DNA of 64,000 nt from Metabacillus endolithicus (lineage in GTDB: Bacteria > Bacillota > Bacilli > Bacillales > Bacillaceae), in contig NZ_CP095550.1 of the NCBI RefSeq assembly GCF_023078335.1, positions 992,001-1,056,000 of the forward strand, read 5' to 3'. The translations under genes and the position numbers were made by a program. The notes beneath the pieces were generated by a model. The model searched no databases. It saw nothing but the letters and a program-made list of their open reading frames with translations, and was not told the DNA's origin. Positions 1-6,432 of the stretch are shown here, piece by piece (the first letter of the stretch is position 1; each line of letters starts with the position of its first letter).

Positions 1-130
1 AGTCTTCGGGATGTTGAGAATGAGAAATTAAAAAGTGAAAAACAATCGTGAGAGTTGAAATAATGAAGGAGTAAATGAAAAAGGTTAGAAGCATATTCAA
101 AAACGTATACCCCCGTTCGTTAAGATACAA
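1..130 (-). CDS. comGF: Competence pseudopilin ComGF, partial (cut by window edge)
   Basis: The minus strand below comGE is open to the window edge. From a TTG at 130 it reads a short leader, the prepilin-like site ERGYTFLN, then a hydrophobic stretch (residues about 10-30) typical of a pseudopilin stalk. In competent Bacillus, ComGF is one of the minor pseudopilins of the DNA-uptake pseudopilus. The +5 position after the cleavage glycine is Asn rather than the Glu seen in comGC and comGD. The start overlaps the 3' end of comGE by about 11 bases, as is normal in this operon. The exact start is uncertain because no strong Shine-Dalgarno sequence is seen; the C-terminal two thirds lie outside the window. 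Confidence 0.7.
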   Translation of the reverse strand, partial: MYLNERGYTFLNMLLTFFIYSFIISTLTIVFHFLISHSQHPED

Positions 131-467
131 GAAGGCAAACTGATTTTGTTTTTTTATACAAACTTGACCACTCCATACAAGCCTTTTGATCCCCACCTTC
201 CTCCTTCCATGTTAAGTGATAAACTACTGAGTCTTTTTCAATATCTTCGTTTTCTTTGTTAACACCAGAAAAAGCAACATGTTGAACTTTCTCGTGTAAT
301 AATTTCAATGCATCAGAAGATTGTTTTGTTGTAACTCGTTCTTGAGTTAAAAGAACAAGCTGAGGGATGAGGATGGAGACAATTAATATCCACATACTAA
401 ATGCTGTGATTGTTTCTGCTAATGAATAACCTTTAAAGTTCTTGAAGAGCAAAACGACCCTTTCCAA
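120..467 (-). CDS. comGE: Competence pseudopilin ComGE
   Basis: Predicted minor pseudopilin of the competence pseudopilus, 115 aa, the usual ComGE length. The N-terminus carries the prepilin peptidase site KG/YSLAE followed by a transmembrane stalk (FSMWILIVSILIPQLVLL), then a short soluble domain with two Cys. The TTG start at 467 is chosen because a strong AAGGTGG Shine-Dalgarno sequence lies nine bases upstream and because the longer open frame upstream would cover most of comGD. It overlaps the end of comGD by 35 bases, so translation is probably coupled within the comG operon, which ComK normally activates. Confidence 0.8.
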   Translation of the reverse strand: MERVVLLFKNFKGYSLAETITAFSMWILIVSILIPQLVLLTQERVTTKQSSDALKLLHEKVQHVAFSGVNKENEDIEKDSVVYHLTWKEEGGDQKACMEWSSLYKKTKSVCLLVS

Positions 468-888
468 GATAAAAAACCACCTTAAATGACTGCTTATAAT
501 AGCTAATGTGCATAGTCCCACTTGCTCGAATCGAACCATTTGGATTATAAGTGATGCGGTTCGAAAACACTTCAGCCTCAATTTTGATTCTACTATCATA
601 CTTTCTTTCGATAAGAATTGACCCATGCTTTGTTCCTTCAATAGTATATTTGTTCTGACTCGGCACAAATACTATATATGCTTTTTCTTCATTCACCAAT
701 GCGTATTGCTGTGCATACATGACATCTTTTTCAAATGTATCTAAAAAAGTATCTAAAACTTTTTGATTATAAATAGGAACAATATTCGCAATAAAAAGCA
801 AGCTCATACTGCTTACAATAGCTAACACAAGGACTGTCTCTAATAGGGTAAAACCATTTTTATTAATCGGCTGCTGGTGCTCCTCCAT
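433..888 (-). CDS. comGD: Competence pseudopilin ComGD
   Basis: Type IV pilin-like protein of the competence pseudopilus, 151 aa. The N-terminus MEEHQQPINKNG/FTLLE contains the prepilin peptidase cleavage site with the conserved Glu at +5, followed by a hydrophobic alpha-helix (TVLVLAIVSSMSLLFIANI). A soluble domain of about 110 residues follows. The ATG at 888 is preferred over an upstream ATG at 930 because it places the signal within 12 residues of the N-terminus. It overlaps the end of comGC by 26 bases, consistent with a translationally coupled operon. Confidence 0.85.
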   Translation of the reverse strand: MEEHQQPINKNGFTLLETVLVLAIVSSMSLLFIANIVPIYNQKVLDTFLDTFEKDVMYAQQYALVNEEKAYIVFVPSQNKYTIEGTKHGSILIERKYDSRIKIEAEVFSNRITYNPNGSIRASGTMHISYYKQSFKVVFYLGKGRFALQEL

Positions 889-1177
889 CAGAAACAACTC
901 CATCTGCAGCAATAACAACCGTGTTTCCATTTGGACATACAGGTGTGCTTCTTAGATAACCACCGGTTTCTAGTTCTCCTAAGGTAGGAATTTTTTTATG
1001 ATCAATTTGATAAGACGTAACTTGGGCCTGTACCATATTAATTAGACCTTCACAACCTTTTTCTTGAATACTGCTATTATGCTTCGTTACATTTGGAATT
1101 GTAATAAGCAGTAAAACTGTAATAACGAGTAATACAATTAGCATTTCAATTAATGTAAAACCTTTTTCGTTCTTCAT
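863..1177 (-). CDS. comGC: Major competence pseudopilin ComGC
   Basis: Major subunit of the competence pseudopilus that brings DNA through the cell wall to ComEA. The 104-aa product has a short basic leader MKNEKG, then FTLIEMLIVLLVITVLLLITIPNV, a textbook class 3 signal processed by ComC and then used as the stalk helix. Two Cys (in KGCEG and PVCPN) match the intramolecular disulfide known for ComGC. A GGAGG Shine-Dalgarno sequence lies just upstream of the ATG at 1177. It follows comGB by ten bases in the operon. Confidence 0.92.
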   Translation of the reverse strand: MKNEKGFTLIEMLIVLLVITVLLLITIPNVTKHNSSIQEKGCEGLINMVQAQVTSYQIDHKKIPTLGELETGGYLRSTPVCPNGNTVVIAADGVVSDGGAPAAD

Positions 1178-1187
1178 CGATTACCTC

Positions 1188-2197
1188 CTATAAGCTTTCC
1201 ATCATCTTGTACATCGGTAAAAGCATAGATAAGTAGACAAATAACACGATTATTCCTACAAAACCATAAATAGCTGGTTGAACGATTGCCATTACCTTCA
1301 CCATTTTTTGTTCAAGCTTATCAATAATAAGCTGGCTATACGTGTAAAGTTCCCGTGATAGCTGTCCATTTGCTTGTCCATGCAAAATAACAAGAGACAG
1401 CTCCTTTTCATAAAAGCATCGTTCACCAATAATGTGATGAAGCTGTTCACCAGCTCGTAATTGTTGAATAAGGTAGCCTGCCTCTACCTTAAAAAATGGC
1501 AGCAGATTTTGACTTTCAAACACCTTTAAACTCTCAAAAGTAGACATCCCCCCTTTTAATAAGTTACTTAGTTGCAGAGCAAAGAAATAACTGTGTGAAA
1601 TAATAAATATTCTTTTTAAAATAGGAATTTTTATGATTGTGTTCATTTGAGTATCTGCGGCTGTTTTTTAAATATGGAAAAGAAATAATAAACAATTACG
1701 GATGCTGCTACTATCAATAAAATTCCTGAAAGCTTTAATCCATTAAAAACAATTAGTAAAAATAATGAAAAAAAAGAGGTTTCAATATTCATAGAAGCAT
1801 ATAGCTGCTCAAATTGTGGGGTGATAACAAATTGGATCATGAGTAAAATAATTGCCACTGTTGATAGAAGAAAGATAGGATAACGTAGTAGTTTTGTAAG
1901 CTTATCGAACTGTGTAAGTTTTTTATCCAGAATCCCACTACATTCTTTTAGTGAAAATTCAAGGTCCCCATGCTGTTCTGCAAAATAGAGATAGCTTAAC
2001 ACATCCCGATGAAATTGTAAGCTTGAAAGTGCTATTCGAAATGAATTACCTGAAGATAAATATGATATACATTGCTGTAAGTCAGCTTTTTTATACCCTT
2101 GCTCGTTAACATGAAGAAACTGCAGAGCTTCATTTAGTGTATACCCTTTATCTAACAAACTACTTAATCTTTTTAGCAAAGATAGTTGGTCTTTCAA
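1188..2197 (-). pseudogene. comGB: comGB, pseudopilus inner-membrane platform protein, frame broken in the middle
   Basis: ComGB is the polytopic platform protein of the competence pseudopilus (type II secretion F family). Here it is split: a TTG-started frame (2197-1643, 184 aa, two membrane segments) ends at a TGA that overlaps the ATG of a second frame (1646-1188, 152 aa, LQLSNLLKGGMS core and C-terminal membrane helix). Together they equal one ComGB of about 336 aa, so nothing is missing except the frame. Adding one A to the A6 tract at 1664-1669 restores one continuous reading frame through the linker. Either an assembly error or a real loss of competence pilus assembly; the ATGA overlap could in principle let both halves be made. 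Confidence 0.85.
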
Positions 2198-2209
2198 TTT
2201 CCACTTTTT

Positions 2210-3277
2210 TTAATCTTCATAACGAAACACCCAACGGTCATAAGAATTTGGATAAAGATATCCTAGTGCTATTCCCTTTTTTATAACATCTTTTAATGTT
2301 GGGTATTGATAGGAAGCTAATTCCCCTTTTGCCTCCTTTACGACAGCTGTTAAGTTTTTCCCATATAAAAGCTCATAAATACTTAACCTTCTTTTTTGCC
2401 TTAGTTTCTTACAAAAAGGAGAGCATTGATCTTCACAGAATGGACATTTAAGTTGAACCAATCTCTGAGCTGAAACAGCAATGAGGGTTTGTTCAATTTC
2501 TGATAAACTCACATCAAATTCCATTAAACGATATATCGCACCCTTTGCATCTCTTGTATGCATGGTTGACAAAACAAGGTGACCAGTTAGACTGGCACGA
2601 ATGGCTATTTGAGCTGTTTCTCGATCTCGTATTTCTCCAACCATAATAATATCAGGATCATGACGCAGAATTGCCTTTAAACCGGCAGCATAGGTAATCC
2701 CTGCTTTTTCATTAACTTGAACTTGCAATACTTCCTCACTTTTCGTTTCAACCGGGTCCTCTAAGGTAATAATATTTCTGTTAAAATGACGCTTTGCATA
2801 ATGAATGAGAGAATAAAGTGTCGTTGTCTTACCCGAACCAGTTGGACCTGTAAAAATCATCAAACCATGTGAGTGATTCAAAATAGAGAGCAGCTTGTTA
2901 GTTGTGGCAGGGAATAACGATAAATGTGTAATTGGCGGGATTTTTTCTTGTGGCAGAATTCTAATCACAAGACTTTCTTCGTGAATGGTAGGTAGGGTGG
3001 ATAATCTAAGGTGAACATTCAAATTGGTTGTGGAAAGTGACAATGATCCATTTTGGGGCCTTCGTCTTTCGCCAATGTCCATCGAGGCCAGAAATTTCAG
3101 ATGAGAGATGATCCGACCACAGATTTCTTTTTTCATTGTATGCTTCTCAATCAAATCATCATCAACTCGAAATTGAATGAGTGTATCTTGTTCTCTTGGA
3201 ATAATGTGAATGTCTGAGGCTCTTAATGCACAGGCTTCTTCAATAATTCGTTCACTTATTTGTTCAATTGGTTTCAC
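2210..3277 (-). CDS. comGA: Competence pseudopilus assembly ATPase ComGA
   Basis: Cytoplasmic traffic ATPase (GspE/PilB family) powering assembly of the competence pseudopilus; first gene of the comG operon. The 355-aa protein shows the Walker A motif GPTGSGKTTT near residue 145, the Asp box (ITLEDPVE) and Walker B region (LRHDPDIIMVGEIRDRETA), and the His-box region (HTRDAKGA). A Cys-rich CPFCEDQCSPFC patch lies near residue 280. The GTG start at 3277 has an AAAGGAGA Shine-Dalgarno sequence at good distance. It is followed by comGB after 12 bases. Confidence 0.93.
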   Translation of the reverse strand: MKPIEQISERIIEEACALRASDIHIIPREQDTLIQFRVDDDLIEKHTMKKEICGRIISHLKFLASMDIGERRRPQNGSLSLSTTNLNVHLRLSTLPTIHEESLVIRILPQEKIPPITHLSLFPATTNKLLSILNHSHGLMIFTGPTGSGKTTTLYSLIHYAKRHFNRNIITLEDPVETKSEEVLQVQVNEKAGITYAAGLKAILRHDPDIIMVGEIRDRETAQIAIRASLTGHLVLSTMHTRDAKGAIYRLMEFDVSLSEIEQTLIAVSAQRLVQLKCPFCEDQCSPFCKKLRQKRRLSIYELLYGKNLTAVVKEAKGELASYQYPTLKDVIKKGIALGYLYPNSYDRWVFRYED

Positions 3278-3342
3278 TTGTACTTCTCCTTTCTTCTTTG
3301 TACAACCATTGTACAGAAAGGGAGGATTTTTTGCACATCAGT

Positions 3343-3355
3343 AAAAATGAATTTT
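3343..3355. promoter_or_regulatory. Candidate ComK AT-box upstream of comGA
   Basis: The palindromic pattern AAAA-N5-TTTT, the half of a ComK-binding site (K-box), occurs 66 bases before the comGA start. ComK normally needs two AT-boxes at fixed spacing; only a weak second match (TTAA-N5-TTTT at 3368-3380) is visible and its spacing is not one of the standard ones. In such AT-rich DNA a chance match is possible, so this is a context-based suggestion. Confidence 0.3.
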
Positions 3356-3490
3356 AAGAGCTGTTTATTAAGTTATTTTTCTGAATTTATAGGAAGAAGT
3401 TTAATTTATTATGATTTTTTGTTATAGAAAATGGAAAATCGAACATAATAGAGGTTGTAGGTTGGATTGAGGGAAAGTATTTCACTCAAG

Positions 3491-3793
3491 ATATCCTCTT
3501 GCTGGGGTAGTGCTTTGTGATGGGGCTTTTAGTGAAACCGAAAACGGTTTACTTTTTGCTTTGCACTTACTTTATCTCAGGTCATACTTAGTCGTCGACG
3601 ATATTTCGCGTTATTTCCTTCAGAAATATCCCAGAATATCCTCTTGCTGGGGTAGTGCTTTGTGATGGGGCTTTAAGTGAAACCGAAAACGGTTTACTTT
3701 TTGCTTTGCACTTACTTTATCTCAGGTCATACTTAGTCGTCGACGATATTTCGAGTTATTTCCTTGCAGAAATAACACAAAATATCCTCTTGC
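3491..3793. repeat. Two tandem ~145-bp noncoding repeats plus a short third copy
   Basis: Unit 1 spans 3491-3635, unit 2 spans 3636-3781, and 3782-3793 repeats the first 12 bases again. The two units are nearly identical. Each contains an inverted repeat AAACCG-AAAA-CGGTTT (at 3535-3550 in unit 1), the perfect palindrome TCGTCGACGA (3592-3601 and 3737-3746) and, in unit 1, a GATATTTC...GAAATATC stem. No open frame with a start signal crosses them. They fill the gap between comGA and an isolated tRNA-Gln gene. No known repeat family is recognised. Confidence 0.85.
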
Positions 3794-3846
3794 GATGAGG
3801 ATTCATGTAGCATATTCAGGGATGTATTTTCTTGAAGCTTATTCAA

Positions 3847-3922
3847 TGGGCTTATAGCCAAGCGGTAAGGCATCGCACTTTGACTGCGACATGCGTTGGT
3901 TCGAATCCAGCTAGCCCAGCTA
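3847..3922 (+). tRNA. tRNA-Gln (anticodon TTG), with one extra base and a non-CCA 3' end
   Basis: A cloverleaf is readable: acceptor TGGGCT... pairing with TAGCCCA, D arm GCC/GGC, anticodon stem TCGCA/TGCGA with loop CTTTGAC (anticodon TTG, Gln), and T arm with GGTTCGAATCC. Relative to the normal Bacillus tRNA-Gln there is one extra T at 3852-3853, which either bulges the acceptor stem or leaves three bases between acceptor and D stem. The 3' end reads GCTA rather than GCCA. A Rho-independent terminator follows directly. It may be functional, a decayed copy, or carry a base-calling error. Confidence 0.75.
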
Positions 3923-3925
3923 CTT

Positions 3926-3962
3926 GAAAAAGACGTTTGCCATGTGGCAGACGTCTTTTTCT
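3926..3962. terminator. Bidirectional terminator between tRNA-Gln and mgsR
   Basis: A 10-bp stem (GACGTTTGCC pairing with GGCAGACGTC, one G-T pair) with a four-base loop is flanked by A-runs on the left and T-runs on the right, so it can end transcripts from both the tRNA (plus) and mgsR (minus). Confidence 0.85.
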
Positions 3963-3963
3963 T

Positions 3964-4344
3964 TTATGATACTGATTTTTTAAGTTCTTGTTTTCTTGCT
4001 ACCTTGCTTAGTTCTTGTGGGTTGTAGCCTACGATAAGTTTGTTTCCGTCTGTGATGATTGGACGGCGTAGGAGTTTTGGTTCTTGGTGCATAAGTGTAA
4101 GTACTTCGGAAAGAGAGAGTTCATTTACATCAATGTTTAAGTCTTTATAGGTTTGGCTTCTTGTTGCAAGAATTTCATCTATGCCTTCTGTTGTTAAAGA
4201 TAAGATTTGCTTAAGTTCATCTATAGATGGTGTATCACGAAAAAGATGTCTTTCGTGAAAGGTTACATTGTGCGCTTTTAGCCAATGCTTTGTTTTTCTA
4301 CATGATGTACAACTTGGATAACTGTAGAACATTAGATTTTTCAC
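3964..4344 (-). CDS. mgsR: Spx-family stress regulator MgsR
   Basis: ArsC/Spx-family thioredoxin-fold protein of 126 aa that in B. subtilis (YqgZ) binds RNA polymerase and modulates a subset of the SigB general stress regulon. The N-terminal redox switch CTSC (CxxC) is present at residues 12-15, followed by RKTKHWLK and the conserved RRPI segment near residue 93. Its place between comG/tRNA-Gln and yqgY is the same as in B. subtilis, which favours MgsR over Spx itself. An AGGAGGA Shine-Dalgarno sequence precedes the ATG. It is apparently transcribed alone, with a terminator directly after its stop. Confidence 0.85.
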   Translation of the reverse strand: MKNLMFYSYPSCTSCRKTKHWLKAHNVTFHERHLFRDTPSIDELKQILSLTTEGIDEILATRSQTYKDLNIDVNELSLSEVLTLMHQEPKLLRRPIITDGNKLIVGYNPQELSKVARKQELKKSVS

Positions 4345-4410
4345 GATACTTCCTCCTCAGGTAATAAGTGTTTAGATCTATCATTGGCCCCTGATAACTT
4401 GTTGGTTCAA

Positions 4411-4439
4411 TTGTACATCATTTGTACAATGATTGTATA
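4411..4439. repeat. Three TTGTACA-type direct repeats at 11-bp spacing
   Basis: TTGTACA occurs at 4411-4417 and 4422-4428, and TTGTATA at 4433-4439, exactly one helical turn apart. They lie 67 bases upstream of mgsR in the mgsR-yqgY divergent region (4345-4687), which holds no gene. The spacing resembles binding arrays of response regulators, but the hexamer is not the PhoP consensus. The bound factor, if any, is unknown. Confidence 0.5.
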
Positions 4440-4522
4440 GTTATTTGTTTAACGATATTTTGAATTTTTTATTACAACAATATTTTCTTTTTTAGATTGT
4501 TGCAGCATGATTGTAAACGCTA

Positions 4523-4552
4523 TTTACAAGTATATTAATGGTACATTATAAT
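4523..4552 (+). promoter_or_regulatory. Predicted SigA promoter for yqgY
   Basis: TTTACA and a perfect TATAAT are separated by 18 bases, on the strand and side expected for yqgY. The transcript would have a leader of roughly 125 bases. Prediction by pattern only. Confidence 0.5.
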
Positions 4553-4687
4553 AATTAAAGTGATGGACTTGTATGTCAGATTATAATTTGTCAAAAGCTA
4601 TCATATTGATGTTAATTTTTATGTACTTCTAACATCAGGTTTATCTACCATTCAGCTATTGGCAAAGTCAACAAAGGAGGGATACAT

Positions 4688-4936
4688 ATGGATCGTATGT
4701 TCCGAGTATTAGGTTTCTGGACGGGAATCTTCGCAGTAATGTTCTATCTTGGAGATATGAAGACGACTTCCTTACTCTTTTTCGGACAAACTGGATTTTT
4801 TGTTTTCTTATCTTATTTAAAATTATCCGAACGCATGTACATTTATATTTTTGGTGCTTACCTAACTATTTTCTTTGTCGGATTTACGTACTGGACAACA
4901 TTTATGATGATTCCAGGACATAACATGGGACATTAA
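4688..4936 (+). CDS. yqgY: DUF2626 small membrane protein YqgY
   Basis: An 82-aa protein with three hydrophobic segments (about residues 7-22, 27-43 and 50-70) and a polar C-terminus rich in Met and His (MMIPGHNMGH). It matches the YqgY/DUF2626 family by sequence pattern and by position between mgsR and yqgX. It is predicted to sit in the cytoplasmic membrane; its function is unknown. AAAGGAGG lies just upstream of the ATG and a strong terminator follows. It is the only plus-strand gene between the comG operon and yqgW. Confidence 0.85.
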   Translation: MDRMFRVLGFWTGIFAVMFYLGDMKTTSLLFFGQTGFFVFLSYLKLSERMYIYIFGAYLTIFFVGFTYWTTFMMIPGHNMGH

Positions 4937-4960
4937 TTAAAACACCAATGTAAATGAAAA

Positions 4961-4994
4961 AACAGGCAGCTATTTTGTATAGCTGCCTGTTTTT
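4961..4994. terminator. Bidirectional terminator yqgY / yqgX
   Basis: A 13-bp perfect stem (AACAGGCAGCTAT with its complement, five-base loop) has A-runs on the left and T-runs on the right. It serves convergent yqgY and yqgX. Confidence 0.9.
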
Positions 4995-5000
4995 CTATTA

Positions 5001-5633
5001 TTAAAAACCATTTAAAAAAGGATTGCTTTCCATCTCTTGTTCAATACTGGTTTCCGGACCATGTCCTGACAAAACAATTGTTTCTTCTGGTAGGTTCAAT
5101 AGCTTGTTATGTATGCTTTTAATTAGTTGCTCATGATTGCCACCCGGCAGGTCGGTTCTGCCGATGCTTCCTGCAAATAATGCGTCTCCTGAAAAAACGA
5201 TCCCTGCTTCTTGTGCATAGAAAGAAACGCTTCCCGGGGAATGACCTGGTGTTTCATATACTTGTAAAGAAAATTCACCTATCTCTAATTTTCCTTCACC
5301 TTTAATTAATTTATCAGGCTCTGCTACACTAACAGCACCAGCCATAAAAAATTGTGAACCATTTAGAGATGAATCTGACAACCAATCTTTCTCATTTTTA
5401 TGTACATAAACAGGAATGTTCCATTGCTTTCTCACATCGTCTACTGCACCAATATGATCAAAGTGAGCGTGTGTAAGTAAGATGGCCAGCGGCTTTATAT
5501 GTTGTTGCTCAAGTAAGCTAATCAGCTTTTTCCCGTCACCACCCGGATCAATAATTAAACATTCCTTCTTTTCATTGAAAAAAAGATAGCAATTTGTTTG
5601 CAGTGGTCCTAAAGGGAGTTGTCTCCATTTCAT
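5001..5633 (-). CDS. yqgX: Metallo-beta-lactamase-fold hydrolase YqgX (glyoxalase II-like)
   Basis: Cytosolic MBL-fold hydrolase of 210 aa, similar in length to B. subtilis YqgX. The metal-binding motif THAHFDHIG (HxHxDH) is at about residue 58, with GHSPGSV and FSGDALFAGSIGR supplying the later His and Asp ligands and a final GHGPET. Family members hydrolyse thioesters such as S-lactoyl-thiols, but the substrate is not established. The ATG at 5633 is chosen over an upstream TTG because GGAGG is then eight bases away. The gap 5634-5895 holds only AT-rich DNA. Confidence 0.85.
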   Translation of the reverse strand: MKWRQLPLGPLQTNCYLFFNEKKECLIIDPGGDGKKLISLLEQQHIKPLAILLTHAHFDHIGAVDDVRKQWNIPVYVHKNEKDWLSDSSLNGSQFFMAGAVSVAEPDKLIKGEGKLEIGEFSLQVYETPGHSPGSVSFYAQEAGIVFSGDALFAGSIGRTDLPGGNHEQLIKSIHNKLLNLPEETIVLSGHGPETSIEQEMESNPFLNGF

Positions 5634-5895
5634 TTTCTCATCCTCCAAATTATTTACTTACTTTCATTTTACACTATAGATAAGTGTGATGATAACCACA
5701 TGATGGTTAATTATAGAACAAGATGGTAAATATAATACTACCCTTTTGAATGAATAGAATCGAAAATAAACTCGACAAACGCCATGAAACCGATTAAAAT
5801 ATTAGAAGGACTTGTTATTGTATTTGTTTTTTAAAATTGATTCAACGAAAAATGATCTACATAGAGTAAGGGGGCTTTATTAATGGGGAAATTTA

Positions 5896-6060
5896 GTGAT
5901 TATATTTGCACTTGTAACCATTCTAGGGATTTTCGGACTTATTCGTTCACTGAAAGATAAAAACCTTCTTGGTGCAGCATTTGCATTTGGTACTTTAGCT
6001 GTATTTGGATGGTTTGCCGTAATGACCTTTATTCACCACGGTTACCCAACTGCACACTAA
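5896..6060 (+). CDS. yqgW: DUF2759 small membrane protein YqgW (start displaced by an indel)
   Basis: The readable product is 54 aa: a hydrophobic helix (VIIFALVTILGIFGLI), a basic SLKDKN loop, a second helix and the C-terminus MTFIHHGYPTAH, matching the YqgW/DUF2759 family. In this family the protein begins with a short MG(x)L extension. The ATG at 5883, which has a good GGGGG Shine-Dalgarno sequence, is out of frame because the G-run at 5885-5888 is one G too long; dropping a G gives MGNLVIIF. As the sequence stands, only a GTG at 5896 can start the frame. Function unknown. Confidence 0.75.
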   Translation: MIIFALVTILGIFGLIRSLKDKNLLGAAFAFGTLAVFGWFAVMTFIHHGYPTAH

Positions 6061-6077
6061 TAATTAAAAACAGAACA

Positions 6078-6109
6078 AACCCCTTGGCACTTTGCTAAGG
6101 GGTTTTTTA
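6078..6109. terminator. Bidirectional terminator yqgW / yqgV
   Basis: An 11-bp stem (AACCCCTTGGC against GCTAAGGGGTT, one G-T pair) is followed by a T6 run on the plus strand. It lies between convergent yqgW and yqgV. Confidence 0.8.
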
Positions 6110-6119
6110 CTGGTTATTT

Positions 6120-6427
6120 TTAAAAATGCTTCTGCACACTTTCTAGTTTACTTTCCATTGTAGACTTTTTATCTCGTCGATCATCGATTCGAATATTGGT
6201 TGCTACCCTCTGAATTCCTTTATTAAAGGGGCTTCATGAATGTCTTCAACCACTTGAAGTAATGTATGTAACTCCCCTTCAATAATGGTATTCATTGGAG
6301 TTAGCTGATACTTTATTTTCCCCTCAGATTCGTATTTTTTAAGGATTTGTTGAATATCTGCTACATATTCACTAACACTTGGTGTATTTGTTCCGATTGG
6401 AATTACTGTTACATCTACTATTGCCAT
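6120..6427 (-). pseudogene. yqgV: yqgV, thiamine-binding-like MTH1187 family protein, frameshifted near the C-terminus
   Basis: Small ferredoxin-like-fold protein of the MTH1187/YkoF-like family (about 102 aa when intact), which may bind thiamine-like ligands. The N-terminal part MAIVDVTVIPIGTNTPSVS...YQLTPMNTIIEGE is intact. After LIKEFR the frame meets a TAG at 6203; one extra G in the GGG tract (plus 6206-6208) lets it continue as [16 protein letters not shown] to a stop at 6120, the normal family ending. The ATG at 6427 is used because AAGG then has proper spacing; it overlaps the yqgU stop region. Confidence 0.75.
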
Positions 6428-6432
6428 ATTTT

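Noticed and set aside
1..119. Apparent stop in the comGF frame near the window edge
   Set aside because: Careful reverse complementing shows the frame stays open to base 1; the stop appeared only when one base was dropped in copying.
120..668. A 182-residue comGE with a long N-terminal extension
   Set aside because: The extension overlaps comGD on the same strand and lacks pseudopilin features; the TTG at 467 has a strong Shine-Dalgarno sequence.
1640..1680. Programmed -1 ribosomal frameshift in comGB
   Set aside because: The A6 tract is not in the X-XXY-YYZ phase needed for tandem slippage and no downstream structure was seen; a missing base explains it better.
3491..3793. CRISPR array
   Set aside because: The repeats are ~145 bp in direct tandem without spacers, and no cas genes are in the window.
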